DNA from: Spirosoma linguale DSM 74
Lineage (GTDB): Bacteria > Bacteroidota > Bacteroidia > Cytophagales > Spirosomataceae
Length of the DNA: 64,000 nt
Reading direction: 5' to 3'
Assembly: GCA_000024525.1 (NCBI GenBank)
Contig: CP001769.1
Span: forward strand, 6,605,001-6,669,000
Shown: positions 26,881-36,863 of the stretch, one piece after another
How positions within the stretch are numbered: the stretch's first letter is position 1
Layout of the letters: each line of letters begins with the position of its first letter
Notes under the pieces: model-generated
What the model was told of the DNA's origin: nothing
Seen by the model: the letters and a program-made list of their open reading frames with translations, nothing else
Databases searched by the model: none
Program-made: the position numbers and the translations under genes

Positions 26881-29655
26881 TCACTCCTTCGTGATCACTT
26901 CATCCAGATTCAGCATCGTGTTCGCCGTTACCGTCAGCGCGGCCAGTTGAGGTGAAACGGCAGAACAGTCAGCACCGGGGCGATCCAGCAGTTTATCCAC
27001 GTCACCGGGTTTCTGGCGGTAATATTGTTCCGTTGTGCGGTAGAGCCGAACCAGCACGGCTAGCTTTTTGGGCGGCAAATCGCGCAGCATAACCTGTCGA
27101 AAACCAGCCTGAATCTGTTGCTCCGGTGTTCGTCCCTGCGAGCGCATGTAATTGGCCAGATGTTCAGCGGCTTCTACATATACCGGGTCATTGAGCGTTA
27201 CCAGCGCCTGCAAGGGCGTGTTGGTGCGTAATCGCCGGAGTTGGCAGAACTCCCGGCTCGGACTGTCGAAGGTAACCATCGACGGATAGGGCGCGGTTCG
27301 TTTCCAGTAGGTATACAGCGCACGCCGGTGAAGGTCTTCGCCAGTGCTTTGTTTCCAGGATTCACCGTCGTAGGGTGATTGCCAGATACCGTCGGGCTGA
27401 ACGGGCATCACGCTCGGGCCGTACATTTTCTGGCTCAAGAGCTTACTCACGGCCAGCGCCTGGTCGTGAACAGCCTCGGCCGATAGCCGAACGCGCGGTC
27501 CACGCGCCAGGAGTTTGTTGAATGGGTCTTTCGCCAGCATCTCGGGCGTGGCGCTGGATTGCTGCCTATATGTGGCCGACATCACCATGCGCTTCAGAAG
27601 TTTCTTAACGCTCCACTGGTCGGTCTCCATGAACTCAGCCGCCAGATAGTCCAGCAACTCCCGGTGCGTTGGCTGAATACCCTGCGTACCCATATCTTCC
27701 ACCGTTTCGACAATGCCCGTGCCGAACAGTTGCTCCCAGAAGCGGTTCACTGCCACGCGGGCCGTTAATGGGTGCTCCCGGCTTACCATCCAGCGAGCCA
27801 GACCCAGCCGATTTTTGGGGAGTTTAGGGTCCATAGCCGGAAACGATTTCGGCACATCGGGCGAAACGCGTTTGCCTTTCACCATCCAGTTGCCCCGTTC
27901 AAAAACATGCGTTTCGCGGGCCAGATCGCCCGAACCATCGAGCATGATGGGCGTTTGTTCGGCATCCGCATTGAGTAGCTCCAGCAACAGTTTGTCCTTC
28001 TCACCAATGGCGTTTTGGGGTTGACCGGGCAGAACGGGCATGAACGACACCCATTTTATCTGCACCCATTCTTTCGGCTTCTCGGGACTATTTAGCGACA
28101 GGTACAGATTATGCCGCCCCTGAACGGCGGGCAACGCAATCATTTGAACGGTGTCTTTACCAGGCTTTGGGGTTGGAATCTGAGCCAGAATGGGGCCGTC
28201 CGGCTTATCCTGACGCAGCGTAACCAGCGCGTTTGTCGCTTTGGTACCCCACTTAATCAGCAAACGGGGCCGACCAGTGAGGGTTACATTCTTGATCCGG
28301 CAGGCACCCTTGTCCTGAAAACCGAAGTACTTAGCATCGAGCAGCGACGCGTTGACGTACTGGTCGAAGTCGTGCGAATTAATCTTGGGCTCGATAGTTC
28401 GCAGTAAATGTGTCACCTTCGCGATAGTAGCCTGCGCCTGTTTGGGTGTGGGCACAGCCGAGGCAATGTACCGCTGCAAATCAAGCACTTTGAGCGAATC
28501 GGCGGGTTTGTAGAACCGGAGCGTTGGCGTGTCACTCGTTACATCTTCGTCGCGGGTGTTGTTGAAGAACGCAAGGTACTTGTAATACTCGTCGTGCGTG
28601 AAAGGGTCGTAGGGGTGGCTATGGCACTGAATACAGGCGAAGGTCGTTCCCTGAAACACATCCCAGGTGGTGTTGACCCGGTCGATAACGGCGGCCGTTC
28701 TGAACTCTTCATCCTGGGTGCCGCCCTCATCGTTTGTCATAGTGTTGCGGTGAAAACCCGTCGCCACAAGCTGATCGTCGGTGGGGTTTGGGAGCAGATC
28801 ACCCGCCAATTGCTCCACCGTAAACTGATCGAAGGGCTTATCCTGGTTAAATGCCTTGATGAGCCAGTCGCGGTAGCGCCATATTTTGCGACCGGGATCA
28901 CGTTCGTAGCCCTTCGTATCGGCATAGCGGGCCAGATCGAGCCACATGCCCGTCCAGCGTTCGCCATAAGCAGGTGATTTCAGCAGCCGGTCAACAACTT
29001 TTTCGTACGCATCGGCTGATTTGTCAGCCACGAAATCAGCAGCTTCTTTTTCCGTTGGCGGCAAACCCGTCAGATCGAGCGACACACGTCGAATTAGTGT
29101 AGCGCGGTCTGCTTCGAGCGACGGTTTGAGGCCATCCTGTTTGAGTTTATCCAGAATGAAGTGGTCGATTTCATTTTTAGCCCAGTTCGTTTCGTCGTTT
29201 TCGACAACCCCCATCCGACTCAGGAACGTCCCGATTTTAGGCACATTGGGTTTCTGCACAGGCAGATACGCCCAATGGTCGCCCCATTCGGCTCCCTGGT
29301 CGATCCATTTCCGGAGCAGGTCTATTTCGTCGGGCTTCAGGGCCGGGTGGTCAAGCGGCATCCGCTCGTCGGGGTCCGACAGCGTCAGGCGACGAATCAT
29401 CTCACTGGCGTCGGCATCGCCGGGAATAATGGCGGGTTTACCGGACTTGGCCGGGGCCAGTGCTTCGTGTTTAAAGAGGAGAGAGAAATCAGACGCTTTT
29501 TTTACCCCACCGTGACAAACAATGCAGTTTTTGTTCAGCAGCGGTTTGATCTGGGTGTTATAGTCCACCCGTTTCTCAAAAAAGCCGAGAAATGAAGAGA
29601 GCAGCACCGTAGCGCCAACGCCCAATGCGCCAAAAAGAACCCAGCTGGTTTTCAT
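26881..29655 (-). CDS. Planctomycete-type cytochrome c / DUF1549 / DUF1553 protein
   Basis: 924 residues. One N-terminal membrane anchor or signal. The PSCyt1 domain has haem motif CIVCH near residues 44-48 with a distal RMPLDHPAL Met; PSCyt2/DUF1549 is at about 165-370 (RVSLDLTGLPPT, WLDLARYADTKGYERD, a second CIQCH); PSD1/DUF1553 lies at the C-terminus (NRLGLARWMVSREHPLTARVAVNRFWEQLFGTG in part, then DSPSREFC, NTPLQALVTLNDP). It probably acts as a periplasmic c-type cytochrome fused to domains of unknown function and is the standing partner of DUF1501 proteins. Confidence 0.88.
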   Translation of the reverse strand: MKTSWVLFGALGVGATVLLSSFLGFFEKRVDYNTQIKPLLNKNCIVCHGGVKKASDFSLLFKHEALAPAKSGKPAIIPGDADASEMIRRLTLSDPDERMPLDHPALKPDEIDLLRKWIDQGAEWGDHWAYLPVQKPNVPKIGTFLSRMGVVENDETNWAKNEIDHFILDKLKQDGLKPSLEADRATLIRRVSLDLTGLPPTEKEAADFVADKSADAYEKVVDRLLKSPAYGERWTGMWLDLARYADTKGYERDPGRKIWRYRDWLIKAFNQDKPFDQFTVEQLAGDLLPNPTDDQLVATGFHRNTMTNDEGGTQDEEFRTAAVIDRVNTTWDVFQGTTFACIQCHSHPYDPFTHDEYYKYLAFFNNTRDEDVTSDTPTLRFYKPADSLKVLDLQRYIASAVPTPKQAQATIAKVTHLLRTIEPKINSHDFDQYVNASLLDAKYFGFQDKGACRIKNVTLTGRPRLLIKWGTKATNALVTLRQDKPDGPILAQIPTPKPGKDTVQMIALPAVQGRHNLYLSLNSPEKPKEWVQIKWVSFMPVLPGQPQNAIGEKDKLLLELLNADAEQTPIMLDGSGDLARETHVFERGNWMVKGKRVSPDVPKSFPAMDPKLPKNRLGLARWMVSREHPLTARVAVNRFWEQLFGTGIVETVEDMGTQGIQPTHRELLDYLAAEFMETDQWSVKKLLKRMVMSATYRQQSSATPEMLAKDPFNKLLARGPRVRLSAEAVHDQALAVSKLLSQKMYGPSVMPVQPDGIWQSPYDGESWKQSTGEDLHRRALYTYWKRTAPYPSMVTFDSPSREFCQLRRLRTNTPLQALVTLNDPVYVEAAEHLANYMRSQGRTPEQQIQAGFRQVMLRDLPPKKLAVLVRLYRTTEQYYRQKPGDVDKLLDRPGADCSAVSPQLAALTVTANTMLNLDEVITKE

Positions 29656-29794
29656 ACCATTCAGACATATAGCGAGTTGCTGCTACTAAAAGCACGAAGG
29701 CAGGCATTTGTAACTATCCAAATGACGGCGAACTGCAAGTTTAACGAATCTTCGCTATAAACTATTCTGTATGAGCCCTTAACAGCGTCTGAAA

Positions 29795-32173
29795 TCACCG
29801 TACGCGCACATCGACCTGAGCAGTATCGTCTTCGCCGTTGGTCACGCCATTGCCGGGTACGGAGTCTGGGTCAGGCACGCTGGCGGTTACAACCTGAGCC
29901 GTGCAAACGCCCCGCCCTACAGCGGTAACCCGGGCTCGAAAAAGAAGCGAACGACTACTTCCCATTGTTAAACTGCTCACGCCAACAACCGGACTTCCAC
30001 CAGACAGAATGAAATCATCACCCGGAACAAATGTCTGCCCGGCGGGTAAATAGGCCGACATACTGAGTCCGGTTGCCGTCAATCCGCCCTGATTCGTTAC
30101 GGTTAACGTATACGAAATGACATCACCTACCGCAGGTGTCCGGTTATTGACAGAAAGGGCAATACTGACATCGGCCTTGGCCGGATCGGGAGTGGGCTGA
30201 CTACTGCTGACGGCGGGCAAAGGCACCTGGTCCGGGTTGGGGGATGTAAAAACGGCTGAACTAACCTGACGAGTTCGAAAATCGAGCTGAGCGGCATCAT
30301 CCTGGCCATCGCCGGTACCGGAGTTGGGCTGACTGTCGGTGTCGACGCTGGCGGTTTGCGCTACCTCGGCTGCGTTCTGAAACATACCGGCCAGCGTGGG
30401 TTTGGCCGTAAAGCTCAGCGTTCGGGTGGCACCTGGCAAAACGTCGATGCCCGAACCGGTAAGGATAGCCCCGGTAAGCGTAAAGTCGCTCGACGAGACA
30501 AACGTCAGGTTAGCAGGAAGCCGGTTGCGAACGACAACACTTCGGGCCAGACCCGGTCCATCGTTTCGGACCGCCAGACTTATGATCACTGGCTTGTTCA
30601 CCTCCGGCGTTCGCTGGTTGATTCCCATTGCCAGACTTACATCGGCCTTGTTTGTCAGCAGGAAAAGATTGGAAGGTACGGCGGGCATGGCGGGCGAGGA
30701 AGCCACCACCCGAAGCTGAAACCGGCCGCTCGGCAGGGAATTGGGTAATGTTACACTGATTGGACTAGCGGTACCGGTACCCAGCACGCTAATGTACTGC
30801 CCCAGAGAATCCAGCAACTGCACCTCCCATTGATTCCCCGCATTGAAGGTACCCAACGTAGAAAACGACACCGGGATCGTTGCACCGGGCGGTACGTAAG
30901 CCGCCACGTTACCCGTCACGGCGAATTGCGTTGGGGTAATGGGCTGCGCATTCTGAAAAAATGAATTACTAAGGCTGTTGTTCCAGTTACGTGCAAACCT
31001 CGACAGGCCCATATCGGTCGGGATGGGTTTGTTCAGGTAATACTGCGGATGGGGCGACAGGCGCGACGCATTCCTAAAGTGCACATCAACCGTGTTCGCA
31101 GCCCGGTTTTGAATGGTATCGTTGAGCGGCCCCTGAAATACATTGAAACCGGGGGTATCGATTACGGCCTGCTGTTGAGCCACAACATCAGAGTTGGTAA
31201 TGCGCCCGTTAAACGACGCTCTGGCCACCATCCAGGGCAGGCTCCACCCGTTAAAATCGGCCCGCGACTTAGCAATAACGGCTTTAAGCAGATTAGCATA
31301 ATTTGGAATACTCGATGCCGCAATATCTCCTTCGGCCTCACCCTGATGCCACAACACGGCCCGTACGCCGGCTACCGCCCCATAATAACGAAGTACATTT
31401 TTCAGGTTCGTATACGGTTGCAGGTTGGGCCAGTCGCCACCAACACAGTAATAGGCGTTACAGGTTGCAATGCCATTCGCCGTTTTGTACCAGTTATCGA
31501 TGGTCGATGCATCCCAGCCAGCTACGTAGAACGCAACGGGCACGTTGAACCGGTTGACAATATAATCTCCTAATTCGCCCCAGCCCCAGGAGCTTTCGGC
31601 CATCGGGAAAATTCGCCGTGCGGCCGTCAGGGCTTTATACCGTGGCACCGGCATAGGATCGCCGGATGAGACCAGGGCTGGCAAGGATGGCGGCTGGGGG
31701 TAGTAGTGATTGATGGAGTCGATAGCATTGACCCGGTCGGTATTGGTGCCAAGGTCATTATCGCCAATGCCCAGCCCACGCGAATTGGATTGCCCCGCCG
31801 TAATAAATACTTCGCCAATACCCACCGGCTGTACACTGGCCTGTTCTACTACCGTGCTGCCCACGAGCGTACGCACAGTGAGCACATACCAGCCCCCGGC
31901 GGCCGTGACATAACCCAGAAAGAGATTGTTGGTGGGCGACGTCTGTACCGTTTGCCAGGCCGTAGCTACCCCCTGACCCGCCACAGCGGGCGTTAGTTGA
32001 GCCTCAACCTTGTCTACGGTTCCGGTAAAACGCCCTGACAGATACAGCCGACCATTACCATCGGTTCCACGCTGCACGACAAGCCGCGCCATCGGGTGAG
32101 AAATCTGAAGCTGAGCCATAGCCATTAATGGCCAGCCAATGAGCAAAACAGCCCATTTTACAAACTTAAGCAT
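29795..32173 (-). CDS. Sialate O-acetylesterase-like SGNH enzyme with C-terminal DUF11 repeats
   Basis: 792 residues. A signal peptide ends near MAMAQ. The SASA-type SGNH core contains block I ITAGQSNSRG (Ser of GQSN), WHQGEAEGD (block III-like) and VDVHFRN (catalytic Asp-x-x-His), spanning about 120-400. An Ig-like linker follows, then two DUF11/CARDB-like repeats (LAMGINQRTPEVNKPVIISL and IALSVNNRTPAVGDVISYTL), normally cell-surface modules. It probably deacetylates a surface or environmental glycan. There is no T9SS sorting domain at the C-terminus. Carbohydrate specificity is unknown. Confidence 0.8.
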   Translation of the reverse strand: MLKFVKWAVLLIGWPLMAMAQLQISHPMARLVVQRGTDGNGRLYLSGRFTGTVDKVEAQLTPAVAGQGVATAWQTVQTSPTNNLFLGYVTAAGGWYVLTVRTLVGSTVVEQASVQPVGIGEVFITAGQSNSRGLGIGDNDLGTNTDRVNAIDSINHYYPQPPSLPALVSSGDPMPVPRYKALTAARRIFPMAESSWGWGELGDYIVNRFNVPVAFYVAGWDASTIDNWYKTANGIATCNAYYCVGGDWPNLQPYTNLKNVLRYYGAVAGVRAVLWHQGEAEGDIAASSIPNYANLLKAVIAKSRADFNGWSLPWMVARASFNGRITNSDVVAQQQAVIDTPGFNVFQGPLNDTIQNRAANTVDVHFRNASRLSPHPQYYLNKPIPTDMGLSRFARNWNNSLSNSFFQNAQPITPTQFAVTGNVAAYVPPGATIPVSFSTLGTFNAGNQWEVQLLDSLGQYISVLGTGTASPISVTLPNSLPSGRFQLRVVASSPAMPAVPSNLFLLTNKADVSLAMGINQRTPEVNKPVIISLAVRNDGPGLARSVVVRNRLPANLTFVSSSDFTLTGAILTGSGIDVLPGATRTLSFTAKPTLAGMFQNAAEVAQTASVDTDSQPNSGTGDGQDDAAQLDFRTRQVSSAVFTSPNPDQVPLPAVSSSQPTPDPAKADVSIALSVNNRTPAVGDVISYTLTVTNQGGLTATGLSMSAYLPAGQTFVPGDDFILSGGSPVVGVSSLTMGSSRSLLFRARVTAVGRGVCTAQVVTASVPDPDSVPGNGVTNGEDDTAQVDVRVR

Positions 32174-32197
32174 GAACGGTGGGTAAATAAATTAGCA

Positions 32198-32205
32198 CAA
32201 AAATA
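32198..32205 (-). promoter_or_regulatory. Promoter -7 box (TATTTTTG) of the SASA esterase gene
   Basis: An exact TAnnTTTG match 25 bases before the start. The remainder of 32206-32379 shows no gene or strong hairpin. Confidence 0.4.
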
Positions 32206-32379
32206 CATGAAAGCAACTCAATATATGCACTCGTTTTATGGGCGGCCTTCCCGCTATTTTTAGCTCAATTAATCTATTTTCATTAATACCTGTACAGTAC
32301 TTTGCCCTCCAATTACCGGACCCTATTCGGTTACTAAGATAGATACGACGAAAAGATCAATAAGACGATGATCAAAGGA

Positions 32380-32703
32380 CTAATACGCAAACAAAGCTCC
32401 CAGCGTAATACAAACCTGTTGACAAACCTGCTCGTCCAACTGACCAAGCCGTTTGGTTAACCTCACTTTATCGACACTTCGTAACTGATCTAATGCGATT
32501 TGGCCAACTTGCCCATCAAATTGACAATCAACCCGTGTTGGATACGGTTTACGTGTACTAGTCAGCGGGGCGATGATAACCGTATTCAGGAAACGGTTAA
32601 CAGAACTGGGTGAAATAATTACGCATGGACGAGTTTTAGCAATTTCACTACCCTGCGTTGGGTCCAGCGTAACCAGCCATACCTCAAATCGAGAAACTAC
32701 CAT
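32380..32703 (-). CDS. mazF: MazF/PemK-family mRNA interferase toxin
   Basis: 107 residues from MVVSRFEVWLVTLDP; an ATG two codons earlier is possible. RFEVWLVTLDPTQGSEIAKTRPCVIISP is the PemK/MazF signature region with the catalytic Arg and the Thr-Arg-Pro loop. It folds as an SH3-like barrel and cleaves mRNA at short sequences. It overlaps the antitoxin stop codon by seven bases. The pair lies at the end of a region next to uvrA. Confidence 0.9.
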   Translation of the reverse strand: MVVSRFEVWLVTLDPTQGSEIAKTRPCVIISPSSVNRFLNTVIIAPLTSTRKPYPTRVDCQFDGQVGQIALDQLRSVDKVRLTKRLGQLDEQVCQQVCITLGALFAY

Positions 32704-32954
32704 TGCCATTCGGTTTGGTCGAATGCACTGGACATTCCCTCGAACAAATCATCATCCGGTGTATAACCCGCTTCGGTAGCTTTCGCAAAGGACTCATCCC
32801 AGCCATCTCGGGGATGTTGCTTAGCTGGCCTTAGAATAATAGCGCCATCCACTACCTCTATATCTACCTCTTTGTCAATGCCAACTTGCTGAAGCATGGG
32901 ACGTGGCAAAATTATGCCCTGCGAGTTACCAATCCGTCTGAGCTGTAAGTGCAT
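32697..32954 (-). CDS. mazE: AbrB/MazE-family antitoxin
   Basis: 85 residues. LQLRRIGNSQGIILPRPMLQQVGI is a swapped-hairpin AbrB DNA-binding domain at residues 3-26, and the acidic tail (DDDLFEGMSSAFDQTEWQW) wraps MazF. It should bind its own promoter and repress the operon. First gene of a two-gene operon. Confidence 0.88.
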   Translation of the reverse strand: MHLQLRRIGNSQGIILPRPMLQQVGIDKEVDIEVVDGAIILRPAKQHPRDGWDESFAKATEAGYTPDDDLFEGMSSAFDQTEWQW

Positions 32955-32976
32955 AGTTTTTTACAGAATGTTATAA

Positions 32977-32984
32977 CAAAGATA
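32977..32984 (-). promoter_or_regulatory. Promoter -7 box (TATCTTTG) of mazEF
   Basis: An exact TAnnTTTG match 23 bases before mazE. The inverted pair TGTTATATC / TAACAT around it could be the MazE operator. Confidence 0.45.
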
Positions 32985-33048
32985 TAACATAGCGAGCAGA
33001 TAAGTGAATTCGCTTATCTGCTCGCTTACGTCTTTTATACAGAATAGA

Positions 33049-36042
33049 CTATACTTTCCCCTTGAGGTAACGGGCGGTGTGATTACCATCGTCCAGCTTT
33101 ACCATCTCTTCGGGGGTGCCGGTGAACATGATATAACCACCGGTTTCGCCCCCTTCGGGACCGATGTCGATAATATGGTCGGCGTTTTTGATGACTTCCA
33201 TGTTGTGCTCGATGATAATTACCGAGTCGCCCTGATCGACCAGCGCGTTGATGGCCGCCAGCAACTTACGAATATCGTGGAAGTGCAGCCCCGTTGTGGG
33301 TTCGTCGAAGATGAACAGCATGCTGCCTTTGTTGGGATTGCCTTTGCCGAGGAACGATGCCAGTTTTACCCGTTGGGCTTCGCCACCCGACAGCGTATTA
33401 GCCGACTGCCCCAGACCAATATAGCCTAATCCTACATCCTGAAGGGGCTGCAATTTATCGGCCATTTTGTTATCTACCTTGCGGAAGAAGACAATGGCTT
33501 CGTCGACCGTCATATCGAGTATATCCGAGATGTTTTTATCGTGCAGGGTTACCTCCAGCACTTCCTGCTTGAAGCGTTTGCCGCCACAGCCTTCGCACTT
33601 GAGGTAAATGTCGGCCATGAACTGCATCTCGATTTTCACTTCACCCTCACCCTGGCATACCTCACAACGCCCGCCATCCACGTTGAACGAGAAATGACTG
33701 GGCTTGTACCCGCGCGATTTTGATACGGGTTGGTCGGCCATTACCTGCCGGAGGTAATCGTATGCTTTAATATAGGTAACCGGATTCGACCGGCTCGATT
33801 TACCAATCGGGTTCTGGTCAATCATTTCAACCGACGAGATCCGCTCGAGCGAACCGCTCAGACTATCGAATCTACCAGCCTCTTCGGTGCCTTCGCCCCG
33901 TTGCCGCATGAGGGCGGGGTACAGCACTTTCCGGATCAGCGTACTCTTCCCCGAACCCGACACGCCCGTTACAACGGTAAGCGTATTGAGCGGAAACCGC
34001 ACGTCTACATCCTTAAGGTTATTCTCCCGAGCGCCTTTCAGTTCAATAAAGTTGGTCGCCTTCCGCCGGAACGTCGGCACCGGAACGGTTTCACGGCCCG
34101 TGAGAAAGTCGATGGTGTGTGAAGAGGAGGAGTGAGGAGCGAGGAGTGAGGAGTGAGGAGTTGCTGACGCATGCAGCGAACCAGACGCGTCAGCAACTCC
34201 TCGCTCCTCGCTCCTCGCTCCTAGCTCCTTAATATCCCCCCATGTGCCCTGAAACATCAGATGGCCGCCCAGCGAACCGGCGTCGGGGCCGATGTCGATG
34301 AGCTGGTCGGCGGCACGCATCACCTCTTCTTCGTGTTCGACCACAATAACCGTGTTGCCCATGTCGCGGAGGGCTTCCAGTACGCTCACCAGCCGCTGGG
34401 TATCGCGGGGATGCAAGCCAATACTGGGTTCATCCAGAATATACATCGATCCCACCAGCGCCGAGCCAAGGGAGGTGGCCAGCTTAATGCGCTGATATTC
34501 GCCACCCGACAGCGTATTGGTCAGGCGGTTGAGGGTCAGGTAACCAAGTCCAACACGCTCCATAAAGTCGAGCCGATTACGAATTTCGATCAAAATTCGG
34601 TTGGCCACCTGTTGCTGATGGGCGGGCAGTTCCAGGTCTTGGAAGAACGCAGTGACGTGCGTGAGGGGCATGAGCACAAGGTCGGTAATGGATTTCCCGC
34701 CTACTTTTACATAGCCCGCATCTTTCCGCAAGCGCGAGCCCCGGCACTCGGGACAAGTCGTTTTTCCCCGGTAGCGCGACAGCATGACGCGGTACTGCAC
34801 CTTGAAAGTCTGACTTTCCACGAAGGCAAAGAACGCGTTGATTCCATCGAAATACTTGTTGCCGGTCCAGAGCAGTTCCTGCTCGGCGGGTGTGAGGTCT
34901 TTGTATGGGCGATGAATCGGGAAATCGAATCGGATGCCGTTCTTTAGTAGCGGTTTCAAAAACTCCTCGCTCATTTTCTCGCTCCGCCAGGGCGCAATGG
35001 CTCCTTCAAAGACCGACAGGTTTTTATCGGGAACGACTAAATCCGGGTCGATGCCCAGCACCTTTCCAAAGCCGTCGCACCGGCGGCAGGCTCCGTAGGG
35101 ATTGTTGAACGTGAACAGGTTTACACTTGGCTCTTCGAAGGCAATCCCGTCGAGTTCAAATTTATCGGAGAAAACCCGCGACTCTTTACCCACCACATCC
35201 ACCCGGCAGGTACCTTCCCCTTCGCTGAACGCCGTTTGTACGGAGTCCGAAAAGCGGTATTGGTTGTCTTCGTCCGGGTTACCGTTGGCATCGTACAGCA
35301 CCGTTCCCCGGTCAACTAGAATCTCAAGAGAAGCGTGATCCGCAAAGAGGGAGGCATAGTTGCCTTCATTCTCTAAAATATCTTCGATTTGCAGCACCTG
35401 CCGAGCCGACGATGCGGCATCATCCTGACCGCCATCCGCCACAATACGGGTGTAGCCTTTCTGCAGCAGGATATTAAGTTCATAGGCCAGCGTCCGGCCT
35501 TCGCGGATGCGCAGGGGAGCCATGATCATGACCCGCTGTGGAGCGCCACCCGGACCGGCCTCATACCCATACATGAAGTTGACGACATCCGTAACGGTAT
35601 CTTTCTTCACCTCATGGCCCGAAATAGGCGAATACGTAACCCCGGACCGGGCAAAAAGCAGCTTGAGGTAGTCGTAGATTTCGGTTGAGGTCCCTACGGT
35701 TGAGCGCGGATTTCGGGTCGACACTTTTTGCTCGATGGCAATAGCGGGCGACACCCCTTTGATGTACTCCACCTCGGGCTTTTCCATCCGCCCCAGAAAC
35801 TGCCGGGCGTAGCTGCTCAGGCTTTCGACGTACATCCGCTGCCCCTCGGCAAAGAGCGTATCGAAAGCCAGCGACGATTTGCCCGAACCAGACAGCCCCG
35901 TTAAGACAACTAATTTGTTGCGCGGAATGGCAACATCAATTCCTTTAAGATTATGTACTTTCGCCCCTTTAATGATAATGAACTGTTTGGGGTCGAGCTG
36001 GTCAACGGAACTAAAGCGTTCGGTTTCCGTGGTCTGAGTCAT
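33049..36042 (-). CDS. uvrA: Excinuclease ABC subunit A with an in-frame palindromic insertion
   Basis: 997 residues, against about 940 for typical UvrA. Two ABC ATPase halves: Walker [10 protein letters not shown] near 48 and GVSGSGKST near 680; zinc modules [14 protein letters not shown] and CEVCQGEG...CEGCGG; two signature loops [10 protein letters not shown] and [10 protein letters not shown]. It recognises damaged DNA in nucleotide-excision repair with UvrB. At about residues 605-640, between the N-terminal ATPase half and [11 protein letters not shown], a 105-base palindrome (34125-34229) adds 35 residues rich in Ser, Ala, His and Arg. All catalytic elements are intact, so the protein is probably active, with the insertion looped out on the surface. 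Confidence 0.95.
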   Translation of the reverse strand: MTQTTETERFSSVDQLDPKQFIIIKGAKVHNLKGIDVAIPRNKLVVLTGLSGSGKSSLAFDTLFAEGQRMYVESLSSYARQFLGRMEKPEVEYIKGVSPAIAIEQKVSTRNPRSTVGTSTEIYDYLKLLFARSGVTYSPISGHEVKKDTVTDVVNFMYGYEAGPGGAPQRVMIMAPLRIREGRTLAYELNILLQKGYTRIVADGGQDDAASSARQVLQIEDILENEGNYASLFADHASLEILVDRGTVLYDANGNPDEDNQYRFSDSVQTAFSEGEGTCRVDVVGKESRVFSDKFELDGIAFEEPSVNLFTFNNPYGACRRCDGFGKVLGIDPDLVVPDKNLSVFEGAIAPWRSEKMSEEFLKPLLKNGIRFDFPIHRPYKDLTPAEQELLWTGNKYFDGINAFFAFVESQTFKVQYRVMLSRYRGKTTCPECRGSRLRKDAGYVKVGGKSITDLVLMPLTHVTAFFQDLELPAHQQQVANRILIEIRNRLDFMERVGLGYLTLNRLTNTLSGGEYQRIKLATSLGSALVGSMYILDEPSIGLHPRDTQRLVSVLEALRDMGNTVIVVEHEEEVMRAADQLIDIGPDAGSLGGHLMFQGTWGDIKELGARSEERGVADASGSLHASATPHSSLLAPHSSSSHTIDFLTGRETVPVPTFRRKATNFIELKGARENNLKDVDVRFPLNTLTVVTGVSGSGKSTLIRKVLYPALMRQRGEGTEEAGRFDSLSGSLERISSVEMIDQNPIGKSSRSNPVTYIKAYDYLRQVMADQPVSKSRGYKPSHFSFNVDGGRCEVCQGEGEVKIEMQFMADIYLKCEGCGGKRFKQEVLEVTLHDKNISDILDMTVDEAIVFFRKVDNKMADKLQPLQDVGLGYIGLGQSANTLSGGEAQRVKLASFLGKGNPNKGSMLFIFDEPTTGLHFHDIRKLLAAINALVDQGDSVIIIEHNMEVIKNADHIIDIGPEGGETGGYIMFTGTPEEMVKLDDGNHTARYLKGKV
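34125..34229. repeat. Palindromic element inserted in frame inside uvrA
   Basis: Left arm 34125-34170 and right arm 34187-34229. Outer parts are repeats of GAGGAGTGAGGAGC-type sequence and the inner core is TTGCTGACGC / GCGTCAGCAA. The outer arm type recurs at 54988-55113 and the core at 3310 and 48726. Total length of 105 bases is a multiple of three. Confidence 0.92.
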
Positions 36043-36183
36043 TCTGAAGTAATGAGGGTAAACTCTATCTAAATTTTAACGGTTTATTTGAGAATATGGT
36101 TTCTCCGGGCTGGTTAAAACGGGCTGGAGAAATCAATAATCCGCGACACTGCAACAGGATGCAGCAGATTACCGTATTGGCTG

Positions 36184-36822
36184 ATGATAGAAATGGATTT
36201 TGCACAGGAAGACCTTATTCGTTTGATCGTTGCGCTGGTCATTGGTGGAACAATAGGTGCCGAGCGGGAGTACAACGGTAAGTCGGCCGGGTTGCGAACG
36301 ATGATTATGATTTGCGTGGGCTCCGCACTGTTCACCATGATTTCGGGTCGTATTGGCGGAACCGGCGACCGCATTGCGGCTAACATTGTGAATGGTATCG
36401 GCTTCCTGGGGGCGGGCATCATTTTTCGGGAAGATAACCGGGTCAAAGGGCTAACCACGGCCGCTACCGTTTGGGCGGTGTCGGCGTTGGGTATGTGTGT
36501 AGGGGCGGGCCATTACGATATTGCCATAATTGGGTTTATCTTTATTCTTGGATCGCTGCTCCTGCTGCTCAGCTTATCGAGCCGTATCCAGAAAATGAAC
36601 CAAACGCGTGATTATAAGATTGTAACAGCATTTCATAACAAGACGCTGAAGCAATACGAAGACCTTTTCAGTGAGTTCAACCTTAAGTCGAACCGCCACC
36701 AGCAACAGCGCATTGGCACCGAAATTATTGGCAACTGGCGGGTTAGCGGTTCCGAGCAAAATCATGAAAAGTGCATTAAACGTTTGTTGAGAGACCCTGA
36801 GGTAAAAGAATTTACCTTCTGA
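36184..36822 (+). CDS. MgtC/SapB-family membrane protein
   Basis: 212 residues. The N-terminal part has four to five membrane helices with the family signatures IGAEREYNGKSAGLRTM and IVNGIGFLGAGIIFRED near residues 25-45 and 70-90, and GLTTAATVWAVSALGM. The C-terminal 70 residues are a soluble ACT-like domain. Some members matter for growth at low Mg2+ by inhibiting ATP synthase; here the role is inferred from family only. ATG 36184 is used; ATG 36193 is an alternative. It is divergent from uvrA. Confidence 0.88.
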   Translation: MIEMDFAQEDLIRLIVALVIGGTIGAEREYNGKSAGLRTMIMICVGSALFTMISGRIGGTGDRIAANIVNGIGFLGAGIIFREDNRVKGLTTAATVWAVSALGMCVGAGHYDIAIIGFIFILGSLLLLLSLSSRIQKMNQTRDYKIVTAFHNKTLKQYEDLFSEFNLKSNRHQQQRIGTEIIGNWRVSGSEQNHEKCIKRLLRDPEVKEFTF

Positions 36823-36863
36823 TTACGTTACATACATAGAGTCCTTATTTCGCATAAAACACC

